Positions 34,487 to 43,580 are shown, counted from the stretch's first letter. The stretch: DNA of 64,000 nt from Kribbella qitaiheensis (GCF_014217565.1 NZ_CP043661.1:4030001-4094000); one strand, 5' to 3'. Translations and numbers: made by a program. Notes: generated by a model from the letters alone, not told the origin.

Positions 34487-36184
34487 TCACGAACCGCCGG
34501 CGCCGACCAGCTGGCCGTCGATGGACAGGACACGCATCCTGCCGTGGCCTTTGAGGGGGATGACGACGGCGACCTGATGGAGGTAGTCCCGGTGCAGGGT
34601 CTGGGTGTACTTCACGAAACTGCTGAAAGCGGTGACCTCGCCGCTGGTCCAGTAGGCGTTGGAGCCCGGCTCGATCAGCTGGAGGTACTGCTCGGTGAGG
34701 GAGAGGAAGACCAGCCCCTCACCGGCCGAGGTGATGAAGATGACCAGGTCGCCCGACGGCCGGAACGTGTCGGTGGCGTTCGCGATGTAGTCCTGCTTGA
34801 TGTCGGCGGTCCGGTCCTTGACCCGCTGGTTCAGCAGGTTGAGCATGCCGGGCGACGGCGTGAACAGCGCGGCCTTGGGGGATCGCGCGCCACCGGTCAG
34901 ATAGATCGCCAGATTGCCGGCCGCGGACTGCGGCAGGCTCGACAGCTTGTCCATGTCCGCCTTGGCCGGGACCCGCAGCCCCTCCATCGGGGGCAGCTTC
35001 ATCGTCGTCGACGGGTAGACCGAGTGCGTCAGCAGCCACGGCGTACCGGCGCTCTGCCGTTGCCAGACGCCGAGCTGGCGACTGTCCGGCTCGTCCGAGA
35101 CACCCGAGTCGACCACGAACCGCATCGGGTACGAGCTGAACTGCGGCGCCCCGATCTTCGGTTTGAGGTAGCTGAACGGCTTGGTCTTGTTCTTGCCTGC
35201 CGGGTCGGTCTTGCGACCGATCTGGTAGCCGGCCCGCGTCATCGCCAGGGTCGGATCGCCCTCGATCGCCTCCGACAGCTTCGGGTCGCGAGCCTGGTTC
35301 GCCTTGTTGTTCAGGTCGTTGTACCGCGCCACGACGGCCTGCCCGTCGGCCACCGTGACTGCCGGCCGGCTCGTCGTCGTGGCGCTGGTGTTCTTCACCG
35401 GCACTGCGACGCAACCAGTTGCCACCAGCAACAAAGCCGTCGCCCCGGCGACCCGCTTGGCAGGACCCTTGTACGTCGGTGACTGGTACGCCGGTGCGTG
35501 CTGACCCGGTGATTGGCCGACCGGCTGAAGCTCCGGCAGCGGCTTCACCACCGGCACGACGGGCAGTGGCACCGGCGGACGCCGCTTCCGGATGAACATC
35601 AGCACCAGCCCCACCAGCAGCAGCACCACGCCGACGCCGAGCACGAGCAGGCAGGTCCCGAACAACCCGGCCAGCTCGACCCCGACGGTGAGCCGGAGGT
35701 CGGCGCCCGGCGAGCCGTCGGCGTTCATCGCGACCACGTCGTACGAGCCGTCCGCGATCGGCCAGGAGATCGACTGCTCGCCCGCACCACTCGCCTTGAC
35801 CGTCCACCAGTCGAGCCCGGCGGGCGCGGCGAGCGGGATCAGGCCGCCCTTCATCTCCTGGGTGTCGAACTTCGGCGGCAGGTTCAGCCGGACCACCCGC
35901 GAGTACTGCGAACCGCCGAGGTAGCTGGCCACGTCGAGGTCCTGGCCGATCCCGATGAAGACCGGCTTGGCCGAGGACGCCTTCACGTGCAGGGTCGGGC
36001 CGTGCCGGTCGAGCAGGTCGGGCGCGGTCATCACGGCGAGACCTGTGCTGGTCAGCCGCCGCTCACCGGTGTCGACGGTGTTGTCCGGGCCGACCAGCCA
36101 GAACGCGGCGACGGCGCCGGCGATCGTGACCAGCAACCCGGTCAGGGCCAGCAGCAGGCCCAGGACGATGCGGGCGAAACGCAT
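34487..36184 (-). CDS. Membrane protein with three hydrophobic segments and large extracellular domain
   Basis: A 565-residue protein of unknown function. ATG 36184 has GGGGAG seven bases upstream. Membrane segment 1 (residues 8-30) and segment 2 (about 170-198, ending FIRKRR) bracket an outer domain of 140 residues. A Pro/Gln-rich cytoplasmic linker follows, then a third hydrophobic segment at about 245-260 that ends in a lipobox-like LLVATGC. The remaining 300 residues (VARYNDLNNKANQARD, YPMRFVVDSGVSDEPDSRQLGVW, DLVIFITSAGEGLVFLSLTEQY) should lie outside. It reads like a small membrane protein joined to a former lipoprotein. Confidence 0.75.
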   Translation of the reverse strand: MRFARIVLGLLLALTGLLVTIAGAVAAFWLVGPDNTVDTGERRLTSTGLAVMTAPDLLDRHGPTLHVKASSAKPVFIGIGQDLDVASYLGGSQYSRVVRLNLPPKFDTQEMKGGLIPLAAPAGLDWWTVKASGAGEQSISWPIADGSYDVVAMNADGSPGADLRLTVGVELAGLFGTCLLVLGVGVVLLLVGLVLMFIRKRRPPVPLPVVPVVKPLPELQPVGQSPGQHAPAYQSPTYKGPAKRVAGATALLLVATGCVAVPVKNTSATTTSRPAVTVADGQAVVARYNDLNNKANQARDPKLSEAIEGDPTLAMTRAGYQIGRKTDPAGKNKTKPFSYLKPKIGAPQFSSYPMRFVVDSGVSDEPDSRQLGVWQRQSAGTPWLLTHSVYPSTTMKLPPMEGLRVPAKADMDKLSSLPQSAAGNLAIYLTGGARSPKAALFTPSPGMLNLLNQRVKDRTADIKQDYIANATDTFRPSGDLVIFITSAGEGLVFLSLTEQYLQLIEPGSNAYWTSGEVTAFSSFVKYTQTLHRDYLHQVAVVIPLKGHGRMRVLSIDGQLVGAGGS

Positions 36185-36332
36185 GGAAGAGCTCCCCGTT
36201 GAACGACAAAGTTCGGCCCTTGGCGGAGGGCCGACCGGTACAGACCTTAGCGGGACATCCAAGCACCCCCGCCGTCCACCCGTCGTAAATCGATAACTGA
36301 CCTCGCAGAGATCTGTTACTGTCATCCGAATT

Positions 36333-36346
36333 AGTGAACGCTCATT
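36333..36346. promoter_or_regulatory. Candidate TetR operator
   Basis: AGTGAACGCTCATT is an imperfect 14-bp palindrome 34 bp upstream of the TetR start. It resembles the GAACG/CGTTC half-sites common upstream of autoregulated TetR genes. Confidence 0.4.
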
Positions 36347-36380
36347 CGTAAACTACCAAGCCGAGCGACGAGGGAGACTC

Positions 36381-36971
36381 GTGGCCAGACCACGCCTGGT
36401 CAGCGATGACGCGATCCTGGACGCGACCCGCCAGGTGCTGGCAGAGCTCGGCCCGGTGAAGCTCACCCTCGCGGCCGTCGGCAGCCGGGTCGGGCTCGCT
36501 CCGCCGACCCTGATGCAGCGGTTCGGGTCCAAGCGCGGGCTGCTGCTGGCCTCGGCCGCCCAGTCACCGCTGATAGTGCTCCGCGAGGTGGCCGCGGCCG
36601 AGGCGCGGAACACCTCACCGATGGCGACGCTGCGCGACTTCGCCCTCTCCAGCGTCGCGCACATCAAGCACCGCGAGGAACTCGGCAACGGGCTCGGCTT
36701 CGTTCAGCTGGACGTCACCGATCCCGAGTTCCGGGCCCATGCGCTCGCCCACTCGGCCGCGATCGTGGACAACTGCGTCCGGCTGCTCACCGCCGCACAG
36801 CAGGCCGGCGAGCTGAAACCTGACGTCGACGTGCCCGCCCTGGCACGGCTGACCCTGGTCTGTTTCAACGGAGCCCTGCAGGTCTGGGCCGTGAACGGCT
36901 GGGGATCCCTGACCGGCTTCCTGCGGGACCAGCTGGATCTGCTGCTCTCGCCCTACGTCGCCGTGGCTTAG
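36381..36971 (+). CDS. TetR-family transcriptional regulator
   Basis: A 196-residue TetR protein. The N-terminal HTH is DAILDATRQVLAELGPVKLTLAAVGSRVGLAPPTLMQRFGSKRGLL, with the unusual MQRFGSK where YYHFGSK is common. The C-terminal ligand domain is helical (FRAHALAHSAAIVDNCVRLL). GTG 36381 follows GAGGGAGA. It is divergent from the membrane protein gene at 34487-36184, which may be its target. Confidence 0.9.
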   Translation: MARPRLVSDDAILDATRQVLAELGPVKLTLAAVGSRVGLAPPTLMQRFGSKRGLLLASAAQSPLIVLREVAAAEARNTSPMATLRDFALSSVAHIKHREELGNGLGFVQLDVTDPEFRAHALAHSAAIVDNCVRLLTAAQQAGELKPDVDVPALARLTLVCFNGALQVWAVNGWGSLTGFLRDQLDLLLSPYVAVA

Positions 36972-37366
36972 CGGCGGTGGGTCGGGTAGAGGGCGCGGCG
37001 GAGGCGGAGCTCGTCGCGGAGGGTCGGCGGGATCGGGAGGTTGCGGTCCTCGAGGGCGTGCACGCAGGTCTCCAAGCTGACCAGGAGGCGGTCGGCGCGG
37101 GGGCCGCCCGCGTTTCCGAGCCGCGGGGTGCCACGCTCGGCCTGGTTGGCGGCGCGGGCCGCGGTCAGCTCGGCGAAGATCACCGCGAGCGTGATGTCCG
37201 ACGGCGTCCGCCGTACCGGCTCACCGACCCCGGTCAGCCGACCGGCAGCCGGGCTCGCGGCGCTTGGTCGCGCGGTGGCTGCGCTGGTGACGGTTGGAGC
37301 GGCTTGGTGTCCGGAACGCGACAGCGGGCGGGATGACGGTAGGTAAAGCGGGAACGACATCGACAT
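36968..37366 (-). CDS. Conserved small protein of unknown function
   Basis: About 132 residues from ATG 37366 (MSMSFPLYLP). The first half is low-complexity (Ser/Ala/Pro); the second half is ordered (ITLAVIFAELTAARAANQAE, DRLLVSLETCVHALEDRNLPIPPTLRDELRLRRAL). The stop overlaps that of the TetR gene by 4 nt, tail to tail. No domain recognised. The ordered C-terminal part and sharp end support it as a real gene. Confidence 0.55.
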   Translation of the reverse strand: MSMSFPLYLPSSRPLSRSGHQAAPTVTSAATARPSAASPAAGRLTGVGEPVRRTPSDITLAVIFAELTAARAANQAERGTPRLGNAGGPRADRLLVSLETCVHALEDRNLPIPPTLRDELRLRRALYPTHRR

Positions 37367-37446
37367 CGCCTCGTCAAACCGGAGACTCCAAGGCGCTCGA
37401 CAGTGAACGTCCACCCCTCCGATTCCCTCAAGGTACTCCCCTCAGC

Positions 37447-37722
37447 TCAAATCGCAGCAGTCCGAACCGTCCGGACAGCGAGCAAACTCACCCCCGCACC
37501 GGCCATCCCGACCCCACACACGAGTACTGCGAGCCCGGGACTGAGGCCGGCCATCACCCCCAGCAAGTTGTTGGACACGATCAGTGGCACTGTCTGCGCG
37601 AGCACCAGCAACGACTGCAAACGGCTCAGATGAGACCCCGGCGTACTCGCGACGAACAATGCCGTGTCACCGAAAGCCGAGAGTGACGCACCTGCGAGCC
37701 AGCCGTAGTAGCCGCGCGTCAC
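37447..37722 (-). pseudogene. Internally deleted MFS transporter remnant
   Basis: A 91-residue frame whose first 25 residues (MTRGYYGWLAGASLSAFGDTALFVA) look like the N-terminal helix of a major facilitator. The rest (LSRLQSLLVLAQTVPLIVSNNLLGVMAGLSPGLAVLVCGVGMAGAGVSLLAVR) matches the last two helices of the same kind of transporter. The nine or so helices in between are absent, which fits an in-frame internal deletion. It overlaps the end of the MerR-type gene by 4 nt. Confidence 0.6.
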
Positions 37723-38816
37723 CCGTCGAGGCGGGCGGGCATGACCAGGGTCGTGAAGGTGCCTTGGTCGGCCGAGCGGACGATGACCGGTGTCTCCGGC
37801 GCGGAGATCTCCAGCAGTACGTCCGGTCCCACGCTCACGCTCAACGCGGCCGCCAGCACCGCCGCCGTGAAGCCGATCCGTACCTGCCCGACCCCGACCG
37901 CCTCGATGGGCGCGCTGGTCGTCCCCGGTCCGTCTGCGGACGAATCGACCTCGCTGACCGTCAGCTGCCCGGGTTGGATGTCGAGGGCAACGATCCCGTC
38001 GGTGAGCAGGTCGAGCAGGCGCAACCGGTCCACGACGACCCGGCAGACCGGCGCGGCGAGCCCGTCCAGGATCACCTGGTACTCCGGGAAGTCGTCCTCG
38101 ATCACCTTGACCGCTCTGGACGACCCGTCCGCCACCGACCCCGTCGCTTCCCCACCCGTGTCGATCCGCACGACTGTCGATCCGCCAGGGCCGGTTTCGA
38201 TCGCCGCGGTCTCCGCACCGGCGACCCAGCGCCCCAGCTCGACCAGCTCGGCGGCATTGACCAGCAGACTCCGTGGGCTACCCCGGAACCCGACCGGTTG
38301 GAGCTTGCGCACCGACAGCCGGTACCGATCGCTCGCGACCAGCGTCACTTCGTCCTCACCAAGCTCCACCAGCACACAGGCCAGCGCCGGGATCTCATCG
38401 GTCGGCGCCGCGGCGGCAGCGACCTGCCGGATCGCGCTCGCCAGCTCTGCACCGCCCAACGTCACCGCGCACTCGTACGGGACAGCCGGCAGTGTCGCCA
38501 GGATCCGCGTCGCCGCCCGCCGGGCCGTGTCCGCCTTGCCTTCGACCGTCCGCAGATGCGCCTGCACGACGGCCGCTCCGCGCGCAGGCCCTTCATCCAG
38601 CACCACCCGTACGTCGGCCAGTGGCAGGTCGATCTCGCGTAGATCGCGCAGTAGAGAGGCGCGCGGTTCCTGCTCGGGCGAGTAGTACCGGTAGCCGTTC
38701 TGCTCGTCCACCTCGGCAGGGCGTAGCAGCCCGCAGTCGTCGTAGAAGCGGAGCGCGCTCGGGGTCAGCCCGACCCGGCGCGCGAAGGTACTGATGGTCA
38801 GCAGGTCGTCGGTCAT
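37719..38816 (-). CDS. MerR-family regulator fused to a DNA polymerase III beta-clamp-like domain
   Basis: A 365-residue protein. Residues 1-75 form a MerR DNA-binding domain (LTISTFARRVGLTPSALRFYDDCGLLRP, NGYRYYSPEQ), followed by a helical linker. From about residue 125 the sequence resembles the sliding clamp DnaN: EIPALACVLVELGEDEVTLVASDRYRLSVRKL, DDFPEYQVIL, RVVVDRLRLLDLL and a final VIRSADQGTFTTLVMPARL. DnaN has three such domains and this protein has about two. ATG 38816 places the HTH at the N-terminus; a much longer upstream frame is not protein-like. How a clamp fold serves a regulator is unknown. It may sense DNA structure or simply be a reused ligand fold. Confidence 0.82.
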   Translation of the reverse strand: MTDDLLTISTFARRVGLTPSALRFYDDCGLLRPAEVDEQNGYRYYSPEQEPRASLLRDLREIDLPLADVRVVLDEGPARGAAVVQAHLRTVEGKADTARRAATRILATLPAVPYECAVTLGGAELASAIRQVAAAAAPTDEIPALACVLVELGEDEVTLVASDRYRLSVRKLQPVGFRGSPRSLLVNAAELVELGRWVAGAETAAIETGPGGSTVVRIDTGGEATGSVADGSSRAVKVIEDDFPEYQVILDGLAAPVCRVVVDRLRLLDLLTDGIVALDIQPGQLTVSEVDSSADGPGTTSAPIEAVGVGQVRIGFTAAVLAAALSVSVGPDVLLEISAPETPVIVRSADQGTFTTLVMPARLDG

Positions 38817-38927
38817 GACACTGATCCTGGGTCTTCGACCAACTCGAAGGTCAACCACAAGGACCACCGCTGAGTCACCGGCAGGCCTGGAGCTGACGCG
38901 CCGGCCCGGGGAGGTGAAAATAGGACC

Positions 38928-39419
38928 GTGACGAGGTTGTTCGTGGTGACCGGAGCGCCTGGCGCGGGCAAGTCGACGGTGCTGCCCGAGCTGTTGCGGC
39001 TGCGCCGGTCCACGTCCGTCGGCGAGAGCCGGCTGGTCGTGATGGACATGGACGAGCTGTTGGATCCCGAGGGCCGGCTGCTCGGCATCGACATCGCCCA
39101 TTCGTCCGCGGCCGCCAACTGGCCGGCGTACAACGCGCTCTGGTTGCGCATCACCGAGCTGGTCCGCCGATCGGGCAGCCCCATGCTGCTGCTCTCGCCG
39201 CTGGTGCCGCGCGAGCTGCCGGAGGGCCGTTGGCTGCACCTGGACTGCCCGGACCCAGTACGCCGGAAGCGGCTCGCCGCGCGGGGGTGGTCCGATGCGC
39301 AGATCGCCGAGGCGCTCGCTGACGCCGCCGAGATCCGCAAGCTGGTCCCGCGCTCCGTCGCCGGCGACGGTACGCCGGAGGAGTCGGCCCAGAAGATCCT
39401 TGCCTGGGTCAAAGAGTGA
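38928..39419 (+). CDS. Small P-loop ATPase/kinase
   Basis: A 163-residue P-loop protein. Walker A GAPGAGKST is at residues 9-17, a possible Walker B is LVVMDMDELLDPEG, and the LID-like segment DPVRRKRLAARGWSDAQIAEAL resembles nucleotide- and shikimate-kinase-like proteins. GTG 38928. The acceptor is unknown. It is divergent from the MerR-clamp gene. Confidence 0.82.
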   Translation: MTRLFVVTGAPGAGKSTVLPELLRLRRSTSVGESRLVVMDMDELLDPEGRLLGIDIAHSSAAANWPAYNALWLRITELVRRSGSPMLLLSPLVPRELPEGRWLHLDCPDPVRRKRLAARGWSDAQIAEALADAAEIRKLVPRSVAGDGTPEESAQKILAWVKE

Positions 39420-39429
39420 GCAACCCCGG

Positions 39430-39477
39430 TTGCGTCCGAAGAAGCGAGGGGCAGGCCCCTCACCTCTTCGGACGCAA
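39430..39477. terminator. Bidirectional intrinsic terminator
   Basis: TTGCGTCCGAAGA (39430-39442) pairs with TCTTCGGACGCAA (39465-39477), with an inner GAGGGGC/GCCCCTC stem. It lies between two convergent genes and could serve both. Confidence 0.88.
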
Positions 39478-39483
39478 GCGCTG

Positions 39484-40363
39484 TCACCGGGTGAACCAGT
39501 TCTGCAGGGTCGCGGTGTAGGCGGGGCTGATCCCTTCCAGCGAGCGATCGGGAGTGCCCGGCCAGTGGCCGACTCCAGGGATCCGGACGCTGTCGACCTG
39601 GGTGTTCCCGGACGTCGCCGCCGCTCGCCGCCAGACCTCCAGCGTCTCCGGGACCGGCAGGTTCGCCTCGTGCTCGCCATGCATCAGCAGTACGGGACAC
39701 GTGACCGTCGCGTACAGCGGCTCGGAAGCGAAGTCGATCTCGTGCCACACCGGCAGCTCCTCGCCCAGATCCACCGGGATCCCGGCCAGGTCGAACCACG
39801 GCTGGTCCGCCTGCCGCCGAAGCAGCTCGTCCACCGCCGCCCGATCCACCTTGCCCCGCAGCAGCTCAGCCACCTGGTCGCGGATCTCCACGGCCCCGGC
39901 GACCGCCTCCTCGTCGTACCCGGCTCGGCGTACGGACTCGATGGTGGCGTGCCGCATCTGCTCGGCCGGGCTGACTCCCGCGCACCCGAGCAGCAGCATG
40001 AACGCCGTATCCGGCAGCCGTTGCCCAGCCAGCGCCGCGACCCAGGTCCCCTGGCTCACACCCCAGACCCCGGTCGGCACGTCGTAGTACGACTTCAGCA
40101 CCTCGTACGCCGCCACCGCGCCATCCGCCTGGACGTCGTACGGGATGTCGACGTCGTCGCTCGGCCAGGGCGCCCGCTCGAAGCTCAGTACGGCGGCGCC
40201 GAGCGGGGCGAGCGTGTTCGCGAGGTGCTCGAAGATCGCCTGCCGGTACGACGAATTGCTCGACCCGTGCAGGGCGACCACTCCGGCCCCGGACGGGTCC
40301 GTCGGTGGGCACTGTCAGCAGCGCGGACCGGCCGTCGACCTGGACTTCCTTGGCGGTGATCAC
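39484..40363 (-). CDS. Alpha/beta hydrolase, frameshifted near 40295
   Basis: About 292 residues after removing one base from the GGG run 40295-40297. The N-terminus MITAKEVQVDGRSALLTVP joins GAGVVALHGSSNSSYRQ (oxyanion-hole HG). The nucleophile elbow is GVSQGTW (Ser), the acid is likely in PVLLMHGEHEANLP, and the catalytic His is in VGHWPGT. It is an esterase or peptidase-like hydrolase of unknown substrate. GTG 40363 is 26 bp from the anmK stop, so it belongs to the anmK/transporter operon. Confidence 0.85.
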
Positions 40364-40389
40364 CGCTGGATCGTCACACGCCGGCCGGG

Positions 40390-41550
40390 TCAGCTCAATC
40401 GCAGCTTGACCGGCACCAGCTCGGGTCGCGACCGCAGCGGCATCGCGCCCAGCCCCGGCGTGATCGAGCCGAGCACAGTCGTGTGCCGCGCCCCCGTGCA
40501 GCTCGGCACCGTGCCGCCCAGCCCGTTCATGGTGAGGAATCCCAGTACTGCGAACGCGTACGCCTCTTTGGCCACCGACGGCAGGCCCAGCTCGTCCGTA
40601 CTGCGAAGGGGAATCCCGCGAAGCTCCTCGCCGAGGCGATGCATCAAGGCCGGATTCCGGATCCCGCCACCGGCGGCGATCACCTCCGTCCCGCCGTACG
40701 CGTGCACCGCGTCAGCAACGGTTCGCGCCGTCAACGCGGTCACGGTGGCGACCAGATCGTCCGGCGCGATCTCGGGTAGTCCTTCCATCGCATGAGCCAG
40801 GTAGCCGAGGTGGAAGAGCTCCTTGCCGGTGCTCTTGGGCGCTGGGCGACCGTAGTACGGCTCGGCCAGTAGTCGCTCGAACAACTCGGGGTGGCTCGTG
40901 CCGCGCCAGGCCATCACCCCGTCCGCGTCGAAGCTCGCCCGGCCGCTGGTGAGTTCGTGGACGACCGCGTCTGCGAGCGCGTTGGCCGGGCCGGTGTCGA
41001 ACGCGATCGGCTCGTCCGCGATCACGGTGATGTTGGCGATGCCGCCGAGATTGAGGGCGATCGGCGTACCGGGGCGGCCGCGCAACCAGAGCACGTCGAC
41101 GATGCTGACCAGCGGCGCACCTTGGCCACCCGCCGCGACGTCTCGCGCGCGTAAGTCCGAGACCACGGTGGTGCCGGTCGCCTCGGTGATCCAAGCGGGC
41201 TGGCCGAGTTGGAGCGTGCCGCGGACCTGGTCGCCGTCGACCCAGTGGAAGACCGTCTGACCGTGCGACACGATCAGATCCGCGTGACCGCCGCAGAGCT
41301 GCTCGACCGCCTGCGCCGCGGTAGCCGCGAACGCCTGACCGATACCGGTGTCGAGCCGGCAGACCTGCTCCAGCGAAGTGGTTGCTGGCGGCAAGGAAGC
41401 TGCGAGCTCGCGGCGGAGGTCTTCCGGATAGGGGCGGCTGAGTAGACCAAGCGGCGTGAGGACGATGGTGTCGCCTTCCAGCCGGAGGTCCGCCGCCGCG
41501 GCATCGATCGCGTCGTACGACGTCCCCGACATCAGCCCGATCACTCGCAT
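40390..41550 (-). CDS. anmK: Anhydro-N-acetylmuramic acid kinase
   Basis: A 386-residue ASKHA-fold kinase that phosphorylates and opens 1,6-anhydro-MurNAc released from peptidoglycan, giving MurNAc-6-phosphate. Family motifs are VIGLMSGTSYDAIDAA at the start, VSHGQTVFHW, LQLGQPAWI, LNLGGIANITV, FDTGPANALAD and AAGGGIRNPALM. The usual GTSxDGxD reads GTSYDAID here, a Gly-to-Ala change in the nucleotide loop. It lies 1 bp after an MHS transporter and before a hydrolase, so the operon probably recycles wall fragments or handles a linked substrate. Confidence 0.95.
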   Translation of the reverse strand: MRVIGLMSGTSYDAIDAAAADLRLEGDTIVLTPLGLLSRPYPEDLRRELAASLPPATTSLEQVCRLDTGIGQAFAATAAQAVEQLCGGHADLIVSHGQTVFHWVDGDQVRGTLQLGQPAWITEATGTTVVSDLRARDVAAGGQGAPLVSIVDVLWLRGRPGTPIALNLGGIANITVIADEPIAFDTGPANALADAVVHELTSGRASFDADGVMAWRGTSHPELFERLLAEPYYGRPAPKSTGKELFHLGYLAHAMEGLPEIAPDDLVATVTALTARTVADAVHAYGGTEVIAAGGGIRNPALMHRLGEELRGIPLRSTDELGLPSVAKEAYAFAVLGFLTMNGLGGTVPSCTGARHTTVLGSITPGLGAMPLRSRPELVPVKLRLS

Positions 41551-41551
41551 G

Positions 41552-42850
41552 TCAGTCCCGCAACTCCTGTCGGTGATCGTCGCCTCGAAGGGTCAGCAGG
41601 GCGATCACGCTGACGGTGGAGGTGACCGCCACGTAGTACGCCGGTATGTCGACGTTACCCGTTCGCTTGATGAGCTCGGTGATGATCAGTCCGGCGCTAC
41701 CGGAGAAGACCGCGTTCGACAGCGAGTAGGCCAGGCCGAGTCCGGTGTAGCGCACGCGGGTCGGAAACATCTCCGCCAGCATGGCCGGTCCAGGTCCGGC
41801 CATCAGCCCGACGACCAGCCCGGCCACGAACACCGCGATCCCCTTCGCCGCGTTCGAACTCCCCTTGTCCTGCAGGAGATTCATCAACGGGAACGCCAGT
41901 ACTACGACCAGCGCCGCGCCGGTCGCCATCACCGGGCGGCGGCCGATCCGGTCACTCAGCCAGCCGGCCGGCATGATCGAAATGGCGAAGCCCAGGTTGG
42001 CCAGCACGGTCGCCACCAGCGCCTGCTGGAACGTCGCGTGCAGGGTCGCCTGCAGATAGGACGGCATCACCACGAGAAACGTGTAGCCCGCTGCCGACCA
42101 GCCCATCAGCCGGCCGATCCCGAGCACGATCGCCTTGGCCACTTCAGCCTTGTCCGCGCGGTCTTCGGGCAACCCGGGCTCTTCTTTGACCCGGTTAAAG
42201 TTGGGCGTCTCATCCAGCCGGAGCCGCAGCCAGAGCGCGACCAAACCGAGCGGGAGGGCCAGCAGGAACGGCACCCGCCAGCCCCAGTCATTGAGTGCGT
42301 CCTTGCTGAGGGTCGTCGCCAGGATCGCGGCCAGCCCGGCACCGGTGAGCAGTCCGAGCGCGACGGTGAAGGACTGCCACGCGCCGTACAGACCGCGCTT
42401 CGTCTTCGGCGCGAACTCGGTCATGATCGACACCGCGCCACCGAACTCACCACCCGCGGACAGCCCTTGGAGCGCTCTGACCATCGTCAGCAACCAAGGC
42501 GCCGCGGCACCGACGGTCGCGTACGTCGGGAGCACGCCGATCAGCGTGGTGGAGCCGGCCATCAGGAGCAGGACGATGATCAGCGTCGGTCGCCGGCCGA
42601 TCCGGTCGCCGAGCCGGCCGAAGACGGCTGCGCCGATCGGGCGGAAGAAGAACGCCAGCGCGAACGAGGCGTAGGTCTTGATCAGGCTCTCGGCGTCGCT
42701 GGTCGAGTCGGTGCTGAAGAAGTTCGCCGCGATCACGGTGGCGAAGAAACCGTAGGCGCCGAACTCGTACCACTCGACGAAGTTGCCGACCGTGCCGGCC
42801 ACCAGCGATCGCCGGTTCCGCCGGACGTCGAGCTGCGCGGTGGTGCTCAT
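41552..42850 (-). CDS. MFS transporter, metabolite:H+ symporter (MHS) family
   Basis: A 432-residue, 12-helix transporter of the MHS type (proline/betaine, citrate or alpha-ketoglutarate permeases). Typical features are VAGTVGNFVEWYEFGAYGFFA at the N-terminus, the loop RPIGAAVFGRLGDRIGRRPTL, the ALQGLSAGGEFGGAVSIM signature and WLSDRIGRRPVM. ATG 42850 follows GAGGAG; an earlier ATG at 42901 would add an implausible tail. One base separates it from anmK, so its substrate is probably taken up for that pathway. Confidence 0.93.
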   Translation of the reverse strand: MSTTAQLDVRRNRRSLVAGTVGNFVEWYEFGAYGFFATVIAANFFSTDSTSDAESLIKTYASFALAFFFRPIGAAVFGRLGDRIGRRPTLIIVLLLMAGSTTLIGVLPTYATVGAAAPWLLTMVRALQGLSAGGEFGGAVSIMTEFAPKTKRGLYGAWQSFTVALGLLTGAGLAAILATTLSKDALNDWGWRVPFLLALPLGLVALWLRLRLDETPNFNRVKEEPGLPEDRADKAEVAKAIVLGIGRLMGWSAAGYTFLVVMPSYLQATLHATFQQALVATVLANLGFAISIMPAGWLSDRIGRRPVMATGAALVVVLAFPLMNLLQDKGSSNAAKGIAVFVAGLVVGLMAGPGPAMLAEMFPTRVRYTGLGLAYSLSNAVFSGSAGLIITELIKRTGNVDIPAYYVAVTSTVSVIALLTLRGDDHRQELRD

Positions 42851-42937
42851 AAGTCTCCTCGAGTCAGCCCCGTCGTAACTTTCCTCCCACATCATCTCCA
42901 TCTTGGTCTATCAGTTCCTTCTTGGCGACCCGATCGC

Positions 42938-43462
42938 TCAGAGGTCGTACTCCCAGCCGGGTTGCCATTCGAACGGGGCGTCGACCAGGTCTTCGAGCGG
43001 AGTGCCGTCGCCGAGGAGGTTTCTGAGGGCCCACCTGTTGGCCGAGTGGGCGACGACGAGCACCGTGCGCCCGTCGTACAGCGCCTTGATGTCTTCGAGG
43101 AAGGACCTGGTGAGGTCGAGGACCTGGCGGTAGCTCTGGCCGCCGCGAAATGGCTCATCGACGTACCGGAGGCGCGGCGTCAGTGACTCCACCGGCGCCC
43201 CATTGAGTTCGCCGTAGTCACACTCCCGCAACCGCCAGTCCTGGAACCGCGGCACCCGATCGCCGTACGCGAGGTCGACAGTGTCGACGGCCCGCCGGAG
43301 ATCAGAGCTGAACACCGCGTCCACCCCCGGCCGACGAACTCCCAACTCCGCCGCCAGCCGCCGACCTTCCCCCGACAACTCCCCCGGCAACCATCCGGTA
43401 GCAACCCCCCGCTCGTTGTCCACAGTGATCGAGTGCGTCTCATAAACCAGCTTCACAGTCAC
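42938..43462 (-). CDS. Histidine-phosphatase-superfamily protein, variant active-site motif
   Basis: A 174-residue member of the phosphoglycerate-mutase-like superfamily. The usual LxRHGET start is replaced by LVYETHSITVDNERGVATGWLPGELS, keeping the nucleophile His but lacking the preceding Arg. Conserved AVFSSDLRRAVDT, RLRECDYGELNG and VLVVAHSANRWAL match the family. The variant form recurs in actinobacteria. It is probably a phosphatase for a small phosphate ester. Confidence 0.88.
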   Translation of the reverse strand: MTVKLVYETHSITVDNERGVATGWLPGELSGEGRRLAAELGVRRPGVDAVFSSDLRRAVDTVDLAYGDRVPRFQDWRLRECDYGELNGAPVESLTPRLRYVDEPFRGGQSYRQVLDLTRSFLEDIKALYDGRTVLVVAHSANRWALRNLLGDGTPLEDLVDAPFEWQPGWEYDL

Positions 43463-43580
43463 GGCCCCACCCTGCCCTCTTCACTCCCCCTCCCGCCTCC
43501 CTTCCCTCACCCCAGCCCTCGACCGCCCTCTCCCTCCGCCTTCCTTCCCTCACCCCGGCCCTCGACTTCCTCAACTTGCT

